Shown: one piece after another, positions 26,946 through 36,622 of the stretch
Position numbering within the stretch: position 1 is the stretch's first letter
Layout of the letters: each line of letters starts with the position of its first letter
The notes under the pieces: generated by a model
Seen by the model: the letters and a program-made list of their open reading frames with translations, nothing else
The model's database searches: none
What the model was told of the DNA's origin: nothing
Made by a program: the position numbers and the translations under genes
Origin: Leifsonia sp. TF02-11
GTDB lineage: Bacteria > Actinomycetota > Actinomycetes > Actinomycetales > Microbacteriaceae
Direction of reading: 5' to 3'
Assembly (NCBI RefSeq): GCF_017565305.1
Contig: NZ_JAGEKP010000006.1
Coordinates: forward strand, 1-64,000
Length of the DNA stretch: 64,000 bases

Positions 26946-27992
26946 ATGGCTATGGGTGACACAATTGATCGGACGACGAAGAACCTGGGCATGCCCTGCA
27001 TCGTTTGCGGTGAACCGACCGAAGTCCTCAACACCCGGAGAAGACCGCCTGAGTCGGAGGTCCACCGGCTTCGCCGGTGCCGGCTTGATCACAGCTTCCG
27101 TACCACGGAGACACCGAACGCTCCGGACCTGAGCGCTTTCGCGGTGCGGCGGTCCAGCGACGGTCAGCTGGCGTCGGATCCGTTCAGCAGGACGACGCTG
27201 CGAAACGACATCTACGCCATTCTCTTCAAGAAGAAGGGCCCCCTCGATGTTGACGCCATCGAGGCGCTGGTGGGCCGAGTGATCCTGCGTATTGATCGCG
27301 AGCTGCCGACCACCCGCACGCATTTGACGGCTGAGGAGTTCCGTCGCCAAACGTCGATAGTCGGGGCGATCCCCGACACGACGATTTCGAACGCCGTGGA
27401 GGAGGAACTGCGGAGTGGAGACGGAGGGTCGTTTCGCGTCGCCGAGTTGCTCTATGCGATGGCGATCCACGGTCGTAACGACAACCGTGAGGGGTGGGCC
27501 GACGCGACGTCCGTGATGTCCTGGGTTCGCCAGCGCTACCCGGGAATCAGTCCCCGCCCGCAACGGGGCCGCCTCGGGGAACCCGGTGCACCCAGCCTGC
27601 CCGCGCCTCGTCGCATGGAGTGGAGACCCGAAACCGTCATGAAGAGGGACGGGACCAGGCCGGACTTCTCAGTGAGGCAGTTGCAGAAGGGCATACATGC
27701 GGCGCTCTGGGGTCGCGAGGATGCGGCGGCGAAAGCACTGATGGTCGCCCACCTGGTGCTGAGCGACATTCGTGGGCAACGAATTGTGCAGTCCACACAG
27801 CTCTCTGCCTCGGTGCTTGTTCATCTGCGCCGCGTGGACGACATCGGTTACCTCCGTTGGGCCACCATCGTGAAGAACATTCGCGGCGTCAGAGGCCTCA
27901 CCGAGGAGGCTGCGGATCTGATAGACATTCCTTCTCGTCGAGCACGGGTAACCAAGGACTGGCGCCGATGGGCGCGCTCGCAACACGGTTGA
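26946..27992 (+). CDS. NrdR-like protein with zinc ribbon and two ATP-cone-like domains
   Basis: This 348-aa protein resembles an enlarged NrdR. Residues 16-56 align with the NrdR zinc ribbon: Cys18-x2-Cys21, VLNTRRRPPESE (compare V.DSRP..EG), then RRC45RLDHSFRTTE (compare RREC..C..RFTTYE); the fourth Cys is replaced by Asp48 or His49. An ATP-cone-like domain follows at about 66-200 (AVRRSSDGQLASDPF at its start), and a clear second one at about 229-325 (VMKRDGTRPDFSVRQLQKGI, ending YLRWATIVKNIRG). NrdR itself is about 150 aa with one cone and represses ribonucleotide reductase genes according to ATP/dATP. The ATG at 26946 is the likely start; Met16 is possible. The two-cone form is new to me. 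Confidence 0.7.
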   Translation: MAMGDTIDRTTKNLGMPCIVCGEPTEVLNTRRRPPESEVHRLRRCRLDHSFRTTETPNAPDLSAFAVRRSSDGQLASDPFSRTTLRNDIYAILFKKKGPLDVDAIEALVGRVILRIDRELPTTRTHLTAEEFRRQTSIVGAIPDTTISNAVEEELRSGDGGSFRVAELLYAMAIHGRNDNREGWADATSVMSWVRQRYPGISPRPQRGRLGEPGAPSLPAPRRMEWRPETVMKRDGTRPDFSVRQLQKGIHAALWGREDAAAKALMVAHLVLSDIRGQRIVQSTQLSASVLVHLRRVDDIGYLRWATIVKNIRGVRGLTEEAADLIDIPSRRARVTKDWRRWARSQHG

Positions 27993-28005
27993 AGCCTGGC
28001 CCGCC

Positions 28006-28707
28006 TCAGCGCCCCGCGGTGATTTCACCGAATCGGGCGCGCAGCCCGTCCAGGATCGCGTGCAGTCCGACCGCGAAAGCTCCGTCAGCCGGGGGTGCGT
28101 CTCCGATCGCAGCCGCTCGTGCAGCGTAGGCGGAGGCGAACGCCGGAATCGACGCCTCCTCTCCCGCCGGGTCGAACATGTCGCCGGGGGCGACCGCGTC
28201 GAGCGCGGAGCCGAGGATGAACGACTCGACCGCGACGATCGTCGGCAGCACCTCCTCCTCCGGCCAGCCCGCCCGCACCATCGCAGCGACGACCGTGTCG
28301 TACATGCGCATCGTGCGGCGCGCTCCCCTGACCGGCAGCGTGGCGAGGAGCGCGATCGTCGGCGGGTGCGTCGCGAACGCGACCCGGTACGAGTACGCCC
28401 AGTGCAGCATCGCTTCGTCCCACGGCTCCGTCGCGAACGCGCTCACGTCGATCCGGTCGCTGATGAGTTCGCGGACACCGGCGATCACGTCTTCCTTGCC
28501 GTCGACGTGGTTGTAGAGGGCGCTGGGCCGCACCCGGAGGGCCTGAGCGAGCCGGGACATCGTGAAGCCGTCCGCGCCGCTCTCGTCGAGCAGCCGGAGC
28601 GCGGCCTCGGCGATCAGCGAGCGGGTCAGCACGGTCGTGGTCGGGCGGCCGACGCGACGTGCCGGTCGATCGATTCCGCCGCTGCTCTTCCCCTGGGGCA
28701 CGTTCAC
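28006..28707 (-). CDS. TetR-family transcriptional regulator
   Basis: This 233-aa repressor-type protein has an N-terminal HTH (about residues 28-75, FTMSRLAQALRVRPSALYNHVDGKEDVI) and a C-terminal TetR_C-like ligand domain. It begins at a GTG at 28707 and faces the amidohydrolase-APC transporter pair, 60 bp away, which it probably controls. Pairs of this type respond to a substrate or product of the pathway. A short inverted repeat lies in the gap. Confidence 0.88.
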   Translation of the reverse strand: MNVPQGKSSGGIDRPARRVGRPTTTVLTRSLIAEAALRLLDESGADGFTMSRLAQALRVRPSALYNHVDGKEDVIAGVRELISDRIDVSAFATEPWDEAMLHWAYSYRVAFATHPPTIALLATLPVRGARRTMRMYDTVVAAMVRAGWPEEEVLPTIVAVESFILGSALDAVAPGDMFDPAGEEASIPAFASAYAARAAAIGDAPPADGAFAVGLHAILDGLRARFGEITAGR

Positions 28708-28718
28708 ACCCTAGTATC

Positions 28719-28739
28719 TGACGAAATAAAAGAACGTCA
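28719..28739. promoter_or_regulatory. Candidate TetR operator
   Basis: TGACG at 28719-28723 and CGTCA at 28735-28739 form an inverted repeat around an A-rich centre in the 60-bp gap between the divergent TetR and amidohydrolase genes. Arms are only 5 bp, so this is tentative; the position is right for a shared operator. Confidence 0.3.
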
Positions 28740-28767
28740 TTCATTTTGTTGACCACACGGAGGTGGG

Positions 28768-30354
28768 ATGGGCGCGACGGTGTTCCTGAACGGGACGATC
28801 CTCGACGGGTACGGAGCGGACGCCGCGGCGACGACGGCACTCGCGATCGACGGAGATGGAAAGTGGATCGCGACCGGACCGGAGGCCGAGGCGCTCCGCG
28901 GTGACGCCGAGGGTGTCGTCGATCTCGCCGGAGGCGTGCTCGCCCCGGCGTTCGGCGACGGCCACGCCCACCCGCTGCAGGGCGGCCTGGAGAAGCTCGG
29001 ACCCCAGGTGCGCGCCTGCGCCAGCGTCGCCGAGATCGTCGCGTGCGTCAAGCGCTGGGCCGACGAGCACCCCGAGCAGGAGTGGATCTACGGCGCCAGC
29101 TACGACGCGACGCTCGCCCCCGACGGTATGTTCGACGCCCGCTGGCTCGACGAGGCCGTCCCCGACCGTCCGGTCGTACTCCGCGCCTGGGACTATCACA
29201 CCGTCTGGGTCAACTCGGAGGCCCTGCACCGCGCCGGCATCGACGCCGACACTCCAGAGCCGCCGCTCGGACGCATCCCGCGCCGCGAGGACGGCAGCCC
29301 GCTCGGCATCCTCCAGGAGCCGGGAGCGGTCGACCTGCTGCTGCCGGTCGAGCCGGGGCGCCCCCACCACGAGCGCGTCGAGGCGCTGCGGCTCGCGACC
29401 GAGGAGTACGCCTCGCTCGGGATCGCGTGGATCCAGGATGCCTGGGTCGAGCCGGCCGAGGTCGAGGCCTATCTCGACGCCTCCGTCCGCGGCCACCTCG
29501 CCACCCGGGTCAATCTCGCCCTGCGTGCCGACCCGCTGCGCTGGCGCGACCAGGTCCCCGCGTTCGTGGAGGCCCGCCGTCGCGTGGAGGAGCTGAACGA
29601 CCCGCTGCTCACCGCCGCGACCGTCAAGGTCTTCGTCGACGGCGTGGTCGAGAACCACACGGCGGCGCTGCTCGACGACTACACCGACGTCCCCGGCGAC
29701 CGCGGCATGGTCAACTGGGATGCCGCAGAGCTCGCCACCGCGGCCGCGACCTTCGACCGGCTCGGCTTCCAGCTGCACTTCCACGCGATCGGCGACGCCG
29801 CCTGTCGCATCGCCCTCGACGTGTTCGAGCAGGTCGAGGAGCAGAACGGTCCGCGAGACCGCCGTCCCGTCATCGCGCACGTGCAGCTGGCCGACCCCGC
29901 CGACCTGCCGCGCTTCGCCCGGCTGGGCGCGATCGCGAACTTCGAGCCGCTGTGGGCCCAGCTCGACCCGATGATGCTCGACCTGACGCTGCCGCGACTC
30001 GGCCCGGAGCGCGAGCTCCTCCAGTACCCGATCCGCACCCTGCACGACTCGGCGCGGATCTCGTTCGGCAGCGACTGGCCGGTCAGCGACAACGACTGGC
30101 GCCCGGGCGTGGCAACCGCCGTGACCCGGCGGACCGCGGCCGGCGTCCCCGCGGACGGCTGGACCCCGGCCGAGCGGATCGCCCTCCCGGACGCGCTGAA
30201 CGCGTACTCGGCCGGCGTCGCCCACCAGGCTTTCGCCGACGCCCGACGCGACCTCGTCTGGCTCGACCGCGACCCGCGCGCCGTCGCCCCGCACGACCTG
30301 CGCGGCATCCGCGTGCTCGGCACCTGGGTCGCCGGCGTGCGCCGCACCCCATGA
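28768..30354 (+). CDS. YtcJ-type amidohydrolase (amidohydrolase 3 family)
   Basis: This 528-aa metal-dependent hydrolase has His66-x-His68 in GDGHAHPL, a likely carboxylated Lys in ATVKVFVDGVVENHT, His in LHFHAIGDAA and IAHVQL, and Asp in SFGSDWPVSDNDW. The layout matches the YtcJ/N-substituted formamide deformylase group. The substrate is probably an amide or cyclic amide that the adjacent APC permease imports. AGGTGGG precedes the ATG. It is divergent from TetR and 117 bp upstream of the permease. A second family member lies at 42720-44456. Confidence 0.85.
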   Translation: MGATVFLNGTILDGYGADAAATTALAIDGDGKWIATGPEAEALRGDAEGVVDLAGGVLAPAFGDGHAHPLQGGLEKLGPQVRACASVAEIVACVKRWADEHPEQEWIYGASYDATLAPDGMFDARWLDEAVPDRPVVLRAWDYHTVWVNSEALHRAGIDADTPEPPLGRIPRREDGSPLGILQEPGAVDLLLPVEPGRPHHERVEALRLATEEYASLGIAWIQDAWVEPAEVEAYLDASVRGHLATRVNLALRADPLRWRDQVPAFVEARRRVEELNDPLLTAATVKVFVDGVVENHTAALLDDYTDVPGDRGMVNWDAAELATAAATFDRLGFQLHFHAIGDAACRIALDVFEQVEEQNGPRDRRPVIAHVQLADPADLPRFARLGAIANFEPLWAQLDPMMLDLTLPRLGPERELLQYPIRTLHDSARISFGSDWPVSDNDWRPGVATAVTRRTAAGVPADGWTPAERIALPDALNAYSAGVAHQAFADARRDLVWLDRDPRAVAPHDLRGIRVLGTWVAGVRRTP

Positions 30355-30471
30355 GCGACACGAACCGCACCATCCAGCAACCCGCCCCTGTCCAGCCGAC
30401 CACCTCCCCCTGATACCCACCCAACTCATACCCACCCACGCAACTCCTCGACGAAGAGAAGGCACGCAGAC

Positions 30472-31860
30472 ATGACCACGACCGACCTGCCCGCCCAGCC
30501 GCATCTCAAGCGCGCGCTCGGCCCGACCGCACTCGTGCTGTTCGGGCTCACCTACCTGGCCCCCGTCACCGTGTTCACGACCTACGGGATCGTGACGGAG
30601 ACGACCGACAACCACCTCCCGTCCGCGTACGTCGTCGCGCTGGTCGCGATGCTGTTCACAGCGTTGAGCTACGGCGCGATGGCGCGCCGCTACCCGGTGT
30701 CCGGCTCGGCCTACACGTACACGCAGCAGGCGTTCGGCGGCCACATCGGCTTCCTGACCGGCTGGACGCTGATGCTCGACTATCTGTTCCTGCCGATGAT
30801 CAACTTCCTGTTGATCGGCATCTACCTGAACACGCAGTTCCCAGCGGTGCCGCAGTGGGTGTTCGCGCTCGCGTCGCTGCTGCTGGTGCTGCTGTTCAAC
30901 CTGCTCGGCATCACGCTGGTCAACAAGCTGAACATCGCGATCGTCGCACTGTCGGTGCTGCTCGTCGTGGTGTTCGCCGTCCTCGCGATCAAGGAGCTGA
31001 CCACCAACCCGTCCGCGGCGACGCCGAGCCTGATCGAGCCGTTCCTGCCCGGCAAGGGCGGCCTCGGCCCCGTCTTCGCAGGCGCCGCCGTGCTCGCCCT
31101 CTCCTTCCTCGGCTTCGACGCGGTCTCCACCCTGTCGGAGGAAGCCAAGAACCCCCGGCGCGACATCCCGCGCGCGATCGTGCTCACCACGCTCGTGGGC
31201 GGCGCGATCTTCATCGTCGTCTCCTGGCTGGGCGCCCTGGTCTTCCCGAACTGGCACGAGTTCCAGAGCGTGGACTCGGCCGGCGTCGACCTGATGGCCA
31301 AGGTGGGCGGCAGCTTCCTCACCTCGTTCTTCGTCGCGGTCTATGTGGTCGGCGCGTTCGGATCGGGCATGACGACGCAGGTGAGCGTGTCGCGCATCAT
31401 CTACGCGATGGGACGCGACCGGGTGCTCCCGGCGATCTTCGGCAAGCTGCACCAACGCTTCCGCACCCCCTGGGTCGCGGCCCTCGCGGTGTCGATCGTC
31501 TCGCTCCTGGCGCTGGTGCTGACGCTGGACGTCGCCGCGACGATGATCTCGTTCGGCGCGCTGGCCGCGTTCTCGATGGTGAACCTCTCGGTGATCCGCA
31601 CGCACCTCTTCCCGAAGGGCGGCCGGAACACGCCGTCGACCCGGGAGTGGCTGCGCTACGGGCTCCTGCCGGCGATCGGCTTCCTGCTGACGGTCTGGCT
31701 CTGGACCTCGCTGACCGCGACGACCTTCATCGTGGGCCTGAGCTGGATGGCGGCCGGTGCGATCTACCTGGCGATCCTCACCCGCGGCTTCCGGCGCCGT
31801 CCCCCGGTGATGGACTTCTCGGAACAGCACGAGGGGAAGGCGGAGGACACGCTCGTCTGA
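30472..31860 (+). CDS. APC-family amino acid/amine permease
   Basis: This 462-aa membrane protein has about twelve transmembrane segments. It has the APC signatures LFGLTYLAPVTVFTTYGI near the N-terminus, YPVSGSAYTYTQQAFGGHIGF in helix 3 and SEEAKNPRRDIPRAI in the cytoplasmic loop. It resembles YhdG or putrescine-importer-like members, so an amine or amino-acid-derived substrate is plausible. AAGG lies about 9 nt before the ATG. It forms an operon with the amidohydrolase and is followed after 7 bp by a triple-palindrome repeat. Confidence 0.87.
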   Translation: MTTTDLPAQPHLKRALGPTALVLFGLTYLAPVTVFTTYGIVTETTDNHLPSAYVVALVAMLFTALSYGAMARRYPVSGSAYTYTQQAFGGHIGFLTGWTLMLDYLFLPMINFLLIGIYLNTQFPAVPQWVFALASLLLVLLFNLLGITLVNKLNIAIVALSVLLVVVFAVLAIKELTTNPSAATPSLIEPFLPGKGGLGPVFAGAAVLALSFLGFDAVSTLSEEAKNPRRDIPRAIVLTTLVGGAIFIVVSWLGALVFPNWHEFQSVDSAGVDLMAKVGGSFLTSFFVAVYVVGAFGSGMTTQVSVSRIIYAMGRDRVLPAIFGKLHQRFRTPWVAALAVSIVSLLALVLTLDVAATMISFGALAAFSMVNLSVIRTHLFPKGGRNTPSTREWLRYGLLPAIGFLLTVWLWTSLTATTFIVGLSWMAAGAIYLAILTRGFRRRPPVMDFSEQHEGKAEDTLV

Positions 31861-31867
31861 CGCAGGA

Positions 31868-31922
31868 GATTCGTCACGAATCGCGGGATTCGTGGCACGA
31901 AAGTGCGGATTCGTGACGAATC
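31868..31922. repeat. Triple-palindrome repeat, copy A
   Basis: This 55-bp element consists of three successive ATTCGT-N-ACGAAT-type palindromes (GATTCGTCACGAATC; ATTCGTGGCACGAAAG; GATTCGTGACGAATC). It lies between the ends of two convergent genes and covers the last bases of the SorC stop. Copy B at 46052-46106 matches at 49 of 55 positions. Its location suggests a bidirectional terminator or a dispersed repeat. Confidence 0.75.
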
Positions 31923-32859
31923 AGACCTCGAGGAGGTGGCGCGCCGTCCCGGCGTCGGTGACCAGGCCGCTCAGGAGGCCGGCGCGGAGCACGGACGCGA
32001 TCGCCGCGTGCTTGGCGGCGCCGCCTCCGACGCCGATGACGTGCGGCGCGGCGCGGAGCTGGTCGGCGCTGATGCCGATCATGCGCCCGTCCAGGACATC
32101 GACGGCGCACCCGTCCGCGTCCAGGAGCGTCGTGCCGACCTCGGCGACGACCCCGCGCGCGATCAGCTCCGCCGCCTCGCCGGTCGGAACGAGACTGTCG
32201 TGCAGCAGTGAATCCTCTGGCCATGCTCCGATCGTGACCACCGCGCACGTGAGGCGATCGAGCTGTGCCAGGCTCTGCATGATCCCGGGTTGACGTGCGA
32301 TCGTCGCCGCCGCCGCATCGTCGGTGACGATGAGCGGGGCCGGAAGGCGGTAGACGGCCCCTCCCGACCTCCGGGCCAGCGTCGAAACGGCCTCGGTGCC
32401 GTGCTCGCGCATCGGGTCGGCGACGCCCGTGAGCTGGACGACATCGCAGAGGGCGATCGCGCCGATCGCTCGGGACATCTCGAGGAGCGTGCGGCCTGAG
32501 CTCACCCCGAGCCTGTCTCCGTCGACGATCCGGGCGGCGAGCAGCTCGGCCGCGATCGACCCGAGCGCTCTGCGCAGATGGTCGGCGTCCTCCGTCGCAC
32601 TGGTGATCACGTACGCGTCGTCGAGGTCGAAACGGTCTCGCAGAGCGATCGACAGCTCCGCATCCACCGGACCGGGAGCCGAAATGCTGATCGAGACGAT
32701 CCCGGTGTCCAGAGCCTTGCGGATCAGCCGGGCGACCGCGAAGCGCGAGATCTTCAGCTCTTCGGCGATCTGCGTGCGCGATCGGGAGTCCAGGAAGTAG
32801 CGCTTGCCCACGTACGCGAGGCGGACCGCCTCATCGGGAGCCAACTGCTTGCCGCTCAT
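31921..32859 (-). CDS. SorC/DeoR-type sugar-binding transcriptional regulator
   Basis: This 312-aa protein has an N-terminal HTH (about 20-60, LDSRSRTQIAEELKISRFAVARLI) and a SorC effector domain related to phosphosugar isomerases (VSSGRTLLEMSRAI, VVQLTGV, VIGVGGGAAKHAAI). Such regulators sense phosphorylated sugars or polyols. It is divergent from the dehydrogenase-ABC operon, which it very likely controls. The ATG lies at 32859. Its stop codon falls in the triple-palindrome repeat. Confidence 0.88.
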   Translation of the reverse strand: MSGKQLAPDEAVRLAYVGKRYFLDSRSRTQIAEELKISRFAVARLIRKALDTGIVSISISAPGPVDAELSIALRDRFDLDDAYVITSATEDADHLRRALGSIAAELLAARIVDGDRLGVSSGRTLLEMSRAIGAIALCDVVQLTGVADPMREHGTEAVSTLARRSGGAVYRLPAPLIVTDDAAAATIARQPGIMQSLAQLDRLTCAVVTIGAWPEDSLLHDSLVPTGEAAELIARGVVAEVGTTLLDADGCAVDVLDGRMIGISADQLRAAPHVIGVGGGAAKHAAIASVLRAGLLSGLVTDAGTARHLLEV

Positions 32860-32900
32860 ATGAGCACCGTCACATCTCTTCTGTTTAGTGGTTTATATTT

Positions 32901-32929
32901 TTGATGATAGTAAGCATCGGGGCTATCTT
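32901..32929 (+). promoter_or_regulatory. Promoter of the polyol dehydrogenase-ABC operon
   Basis: TTGATG at 32901-32906, a 17-bp spacer and TATCTT at 32924-32929 form a good sigma-70-type promoter, 34 bp before the dehydrogenase ATG. The elements TGATGATAG and CTATCTTCATCA form an imperfect inverted repeat over it, a possible SorC site. Confidence 0.5.
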
Positions 32930-32962
32930 CATCAGGCCTCGAATCCGCATCGAGAGGACCGA

Positions 32963-34036
32963 ATGACCACGTCCACCCCCGCCGAAACGCCGACCAGGAT
33001 GGCCGCCAGCGTTCTCACATCGCGCCGCACCATCGAGCTGAAGGACGTGCCGATACCGCCGTTGGAACCCGACCAGGTCCTCGTGCGCATCGAGGCCGTC
33101 GGGGTCTGCGGCTCAGACACGCACTTCTATCTCGAGGGCCACATCGGCGACCTCGTGGTCGACGGACCGATCATCCTCGGACACGAATCGGCCGGCCGGA
33201 TCGTGGCGGTGGGCGACGCCGTCGACCCGGATCGCCTCGGTCGGCGCGTCTCGATCGAGCCGCAGCGGCCGTGCCGCGCGTGCCGGCACTGCAAGAGCGG
33301 CGAGTACAACCTCTGCGTCGCGATGGAGTTCTACGGCGCCTATCCCGTCGAAGGCGCCTTCTCGGAGTTCGCCGTCATCCAGGACGACTTCGCGTTCGAG
33401 GTCCCCGACAACCTCAGCGCCGACGAGGCCGCGCTGATCGAGCCGGTGTCCGTCGCGGTCCACGCGTGCCGTCGAGCGCAGGTCGCCGCAGCGAGCCGGG
33501 TGTTCATCACCGGTGCCGGACCGATCGGGTTGCTGACGGCCCAGGTCGCCCTGGCCTTCGGCGCCGGCGAGGTCGTCATCAGCGACCCCGTCGAATCGCG
33601 CCGTCGATTCGCCGAGACGCTGGGCGCGATCTCGACGATCGATCCGCGGGAGACGGATCTCGACGACCTCGAACTGCACTTCGACTCGTACATCGACGCA
33701 TCCGGAAACGCCCGCGCGATCCTCCAGGCGATCCCGACCCTGCGCAGAGGAGGCCGCATCGTGCTGGTCGGCATGGGAAACGACACCATCGAGCTCCCCA
33801 TCGCGGTGATCCAGAACCGCGAGCTGGAACTGACCGGCACCTACCGCTACGCGAACACGTGGCCGACCGCGATCGACCTCGTGGCTCGCGGGGAGGTGGC
33901 CGTCGCGCCCCTCGTCACCGGCCACGTGGGGCTCGCCGATGTCGAGGCCGCCCTCCTGATGGCCCAGAGCGACCCGTCGTCGATCAAGACCATCGTCGTC
34001 CCCGACCGCGCCGTCGCCCACGAATCGGCCCCGTGA
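32963..34036 (+). CDS. Zinc-dependent polyol (sorbitol/xylitol-type) dehydrogenase
   Basis: This 357-aa medium-chain dehydrogenase has catalytic-zinc ligands Cys49 and His74 with Glu75 (GVCGSDTHF, GHESAG), the four structural-zinc cysteines Cys104, Cys107, Cys110 and Cys118, and the NAD motif GAGPIGLLTA. It closely resembles xylitol/sorbitol dehydrogenases that oxidise a polyol to a ketose. I start at the ATG at 32963, with GAGAGGA about 6 nt upstream. The stop shares one base with the next ATG (TGATG), so it heads an operon with a ribose-type importer. Confidence 0.9.
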   Translation: MTTSTPAETPTRMAASVLTSRRTIELKDVPIPPLEPDQVLVRIEAVGVCGSDTHFYLEGHIGDLVVDGPIILGHESAGRIVAVGDAVDPDRLGRRVSIEPQRPCRACRHCKSGEYNLCVAMEFYGAYPVEGAFSEFAVIQDDFAFEVPDNLSADEAALIEPVSVAVHACRRAQVAAASRVFITGAGPIGLLTAQVALAFGAGEVVISDPVESRRRFAETLGAISTIDPRETDLDDLELHFDSYIDASGNARAILQAIPTLRRGGRIVLVGMGNDTIELPIAVIQNRELELTGTYRYANTWPTAIDLVARGEVAVAPLVTGHVGLADVEAALLMAQSDPSSIKTIVVPDRAVAHESAP

Positions 34037-35604
34037 TGGGCGCAGCGCTGAGCCGGCCGGTCGGGACACCGGCACTGACAGCAGCGGGGCTCACCAAGGC
34101 ATTCGGCGGCATCCCCGTCCTCCGCGGCGTCGCCTTCGAGCTGTGGCCCGGAACCATCACCGCGATCGCCGGTGAGAACGGTGCGGGCAAGTCCACGCTG
34201 ATGAAGATCATCTCCGGCCTCTACCCCGCAGACGGCGGGACCGTCTCACGCCACGGCACGGACCTGCCCGCCGGGAACGTGCAGGCGGCGATCGCCCGCG
34301 GAATCTCGATCGTCCCACAGGAGCTCGCCTCCATCCCGGAGCTGACGGTCTACGAGAACCTCTATCTGGGGCGCGAACGACGCACCCGCTTCGGCACGCT
34401 CGACCGCGCGGCCATGATCGCGGACGCATCGGCCGCGCTGCTCGAGTTCGGCCTCGGCGTCTCCCCGACCGAGCGGATGGGCAGCCTCCCCGTCGGCGTG
34501 CGACAGATCATCGAGATCATCAAGGCGACGACGCAGGGCGCAGCGGTCATCCTGCTCGACGAGCCGACGAGCGCCATCTCCGGGCGCGAGGTCGAGCAGC
34601 TGCTGCGGGTGATGCGCAACCTGCGCGACGCCGGCGTCTCCCTGCTGTTCACGACGCACAAGATGGAGGAGATCCGCGCGGTCGCCGACCGTGTGGTCGT
34701 CCTGCGCGACGGGCGGCTGATCGTCGACGAGCCGGCGCACGCGCTCACCGACGACGACATCGTCACCGCGATGATCGGGCGCGAACTCGACACCCTCTTC
34801 CCCGATCTCCCGCCGATCAGCCCCGTCACCGTGCTCGAGGTCGAGGGGCTCGCGGTCGACGGGCTCGCATCGGCCGGGTCCGACTCCACGTTCGACTTCG
34901 AGGTACGGCGCGGCGAGATCCTCGGGCTCGCCGGACTCGTCGGCGCGGGACGCACCGAACTGCTCGAAGCGCTCTTCGGGGTGCGCAGAAGGTCGGGCAC
35001 CGTCCGGGTGAAGGGCGTCGCGGTGGCCGGCGGATCGCCGCAGGCGGCGATCGCGGCCGGAATGGCTCTCGTTCCCGAAGACCGCAAGGAGGCGGGCGCG
35101 GTCCTCGCGCTCAGCATCCTCGACAATGCCTCCCTTCCCCGCATCAGCGGCTTCACCCGCGGCGGGGTCATCGCGGCACGACGACGCCGGACGGCGATCC
35201 GAACCGCGATGAGCTCCGTCGCCCTGCGCAGCAACGGCCTGGGGCAGGAGGTCGGCACCCTCTCGGGCGGAAACCAGCAGAAGGTCGTCCTGGGCCGCTG
35301 GCTCACCGAGGCGGTCGATGTGCTCCTTCTCGACGAACCCACCCGTGGAGTCGACATCGGCGCACGCAGCGAGATCTACGGACTCATCGTCGAGCTCGCC
35401 GCCCGCGGAATGGCGGTCGTCATGGCGTCCTCGGACCTCCCGGAGATCCTCAGCCTCAGCCATCGGGCGCTCGTGCTCGCCGACGGCGCCGTCGCCGCCG
35501 AGCTCGACAAGGACGACCTCTCCCGTCGCGACGCGCAGGACAGGATCTTCCGCCTCGCGTCCGGCCAACTCTCGACCACCGCATCAGGAAGCACGCACCC
35601 ATGA
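34036..35604 (+). CDS. Sugar ABC transporter ATP-binding protein (RbsA/MglA type)
   Basis: This 522-aa protein has two fused ABC domains. The first has Walker [10 protein letters not shown] (46-54), a modified signature [11 protein letters not shown] and [10 protein letters not shown]. The second has the degenerate GLVGAGRTE, signature [15 protein letters not shown] and [12 protein letters not shown]. This asymmetry is usual in carbohydrate uptake transporter 2 ATPases. It overlaps the dehydrogenase stop by one base and the permease start by 4 bp. The substrate is probably the polyol or sugar handled by the dehydrogenase. Confidence 0.93.
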   Translation: MGAALSRPVGTPALTAAGLTKAFGGIPVLRGVAFELWPGTITAIAGENGAGKSTLMKIISGLYPADGGTVSRHGTDLPAGNVQAAIARGISIVPQELASIPELTVYENLYLGRERRTRFGTLDRAAMIADASAALLEFGLGVSPTERMGSLPVGVRQIIEIIKATTQGAAVILLDEPTSAISGREVEQLLRVMRNLRDAGVSLLFTTHKMEEIRAVADRVVVLRDGRLIVDEPAHALTDDDIVTAMIGRELDTLFPDLPPISPVTVLEVEGLAVDGLASAGSDSTFDFEVRRGEILGLAGLVGAGRTELLEALFGVRRRSGTVRVKGVAVAGGSPQAAIAAGMALVPEDRKEAGAVLALSILDNASLPRISGFTRGGVIAARRRRTAIRTAMSSVALRSNGLGQEVGTLSGGNQQKVVLGRWLTEAVDVLLLDEPTRGVDIGARSEIYGLIVELAARGMAVVMASSDLPEILSLSHRALVLADGAVAAELDKDDLSRRDAQDRIFRLASGQLSTTASGSTHP

Positions 35605-36587
35605 CCGACACTCCTTCCCCCTCCGCCGTCCGTACGCCCCGCACCGGCCTGCTCGCGACCCTTGCCGTCCGCTACGCGATGGTGCTGGTCATGGTGGCGA
35701 TCATCGTGTTCTTCGTCGTCCAGTCCAGCCGGTTCGCCACGGTCGACAACCTGATGACGATCCTCGTCGCGGCCGCTCCGTTCGCCCTCATCGCGCTCGG
35801 TCAGACGCTGGTCATCCTCACTGGCGGCATCGACCTCTCGGTCGGGTCCGTCATCGCCGCGAGCGGGATGACGGCGGCACTGGTCGCCAAGAGCTTTCCC
35901 GGCCAGCTGTGGGTCGCCGTCGCCGCGGCGGTCGCAGCGGGGCTCCTCGCCGGATGCATCAACGGCTTCGTCGTCGCCCGCCTCAACGTTCCCCCCTTCA
36001 TCGCGACTCTGGGCATGATGACCCTCGCGTCGGGTGTGGCGTTCGTCATCGGAGGCGGTGCCCCGATCAACGGTCTGCCCGCCGACTTCGGCGCGATCGC
36101 GAACACCAAGGTCCTGGGCGTGACCGTCCCCGTCATCCTGATGATCGTCGGCATCCTGGCGCTGGCCTTCGCCATGAAGCGCACCTCGTACGGCCTGCGC
36201 GTCTACGCCGTCGGCGGCAACCGCCTGGCAGCGGAGATCGCGGGCGTGAAGACCAGGGGCGTCCTGTTCAGCGTCTACGCCGTCAGCGGGGTGCTGGCCG
36301 CGATCTCGGGCGTCATGCTCTCGTCACGGGTCATCTCCGGTGCCCCGACGCTCGGCCAGGGCTACGAGCTCGACGCGATCGCCGCTGTCGTCATCGGCGG
36401 GGCCAGCCTGATGGGCGGCCGCGGGACCGTCTGGGGAACCGCACTCGGGCTGCTCCTGATCCAGACGCTCAACAACGGACTCGACATCCTGATCGTCCCG
36501 GCCTACTGGCAGGACGTGATCAAGGGCGTCCTCATCGTCACCGCCGTCGCCATCGACGTCTGGGCGACCAGGCGGAAGACCCGCTGA
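35601..36587 (+). CDS. Sugar ABC transporter permease (RbsC type)
   Basis: This 328-aa membrane protein has about nine to ten hydrophobic segments. It carries [12 protein letters not shown], the ribose-permease family signature, plus [14 protein letters not shown] and [15 protein letters not shown]. It pairs with the upstream ATPase (ATGA overlap) and the binding protein 35 bp downstream to form a complete CUT2 importer. Confidence 0.93.
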   Translation: MTDTPSPSAVRTPRTGLLATLAVRYAMVLVMVAIIVFFVVQSSRFATVDNLMTILVAAAPFALIALGQTLVILTGGIDLSVGSVIAASGMTAALVAKSFPGQLWVAVAAAVAAGLLAGCINGFVVARLNVPPFIATLGMMTLASGVAFVIGGGAPINGLPADFGAIANTKVLGVTVPVILMIVGILALAFAMKRTSYGLRVYAVGGNRLAAEIAGVKTRGVLFSVYAVSGVLAAISGVMLSSRVISGAPTLGQGYELDAIAAVVIGGASLMGGRGTVWGTALGLLLIQTLNNGLDILIVPAYWQDVIKGVLIVTAVAIDVWATRRKTR

Positions 36588-36622
36588 CACTCCGACCGAA
36601 CCCCATAAGTAAGGAAATCACC

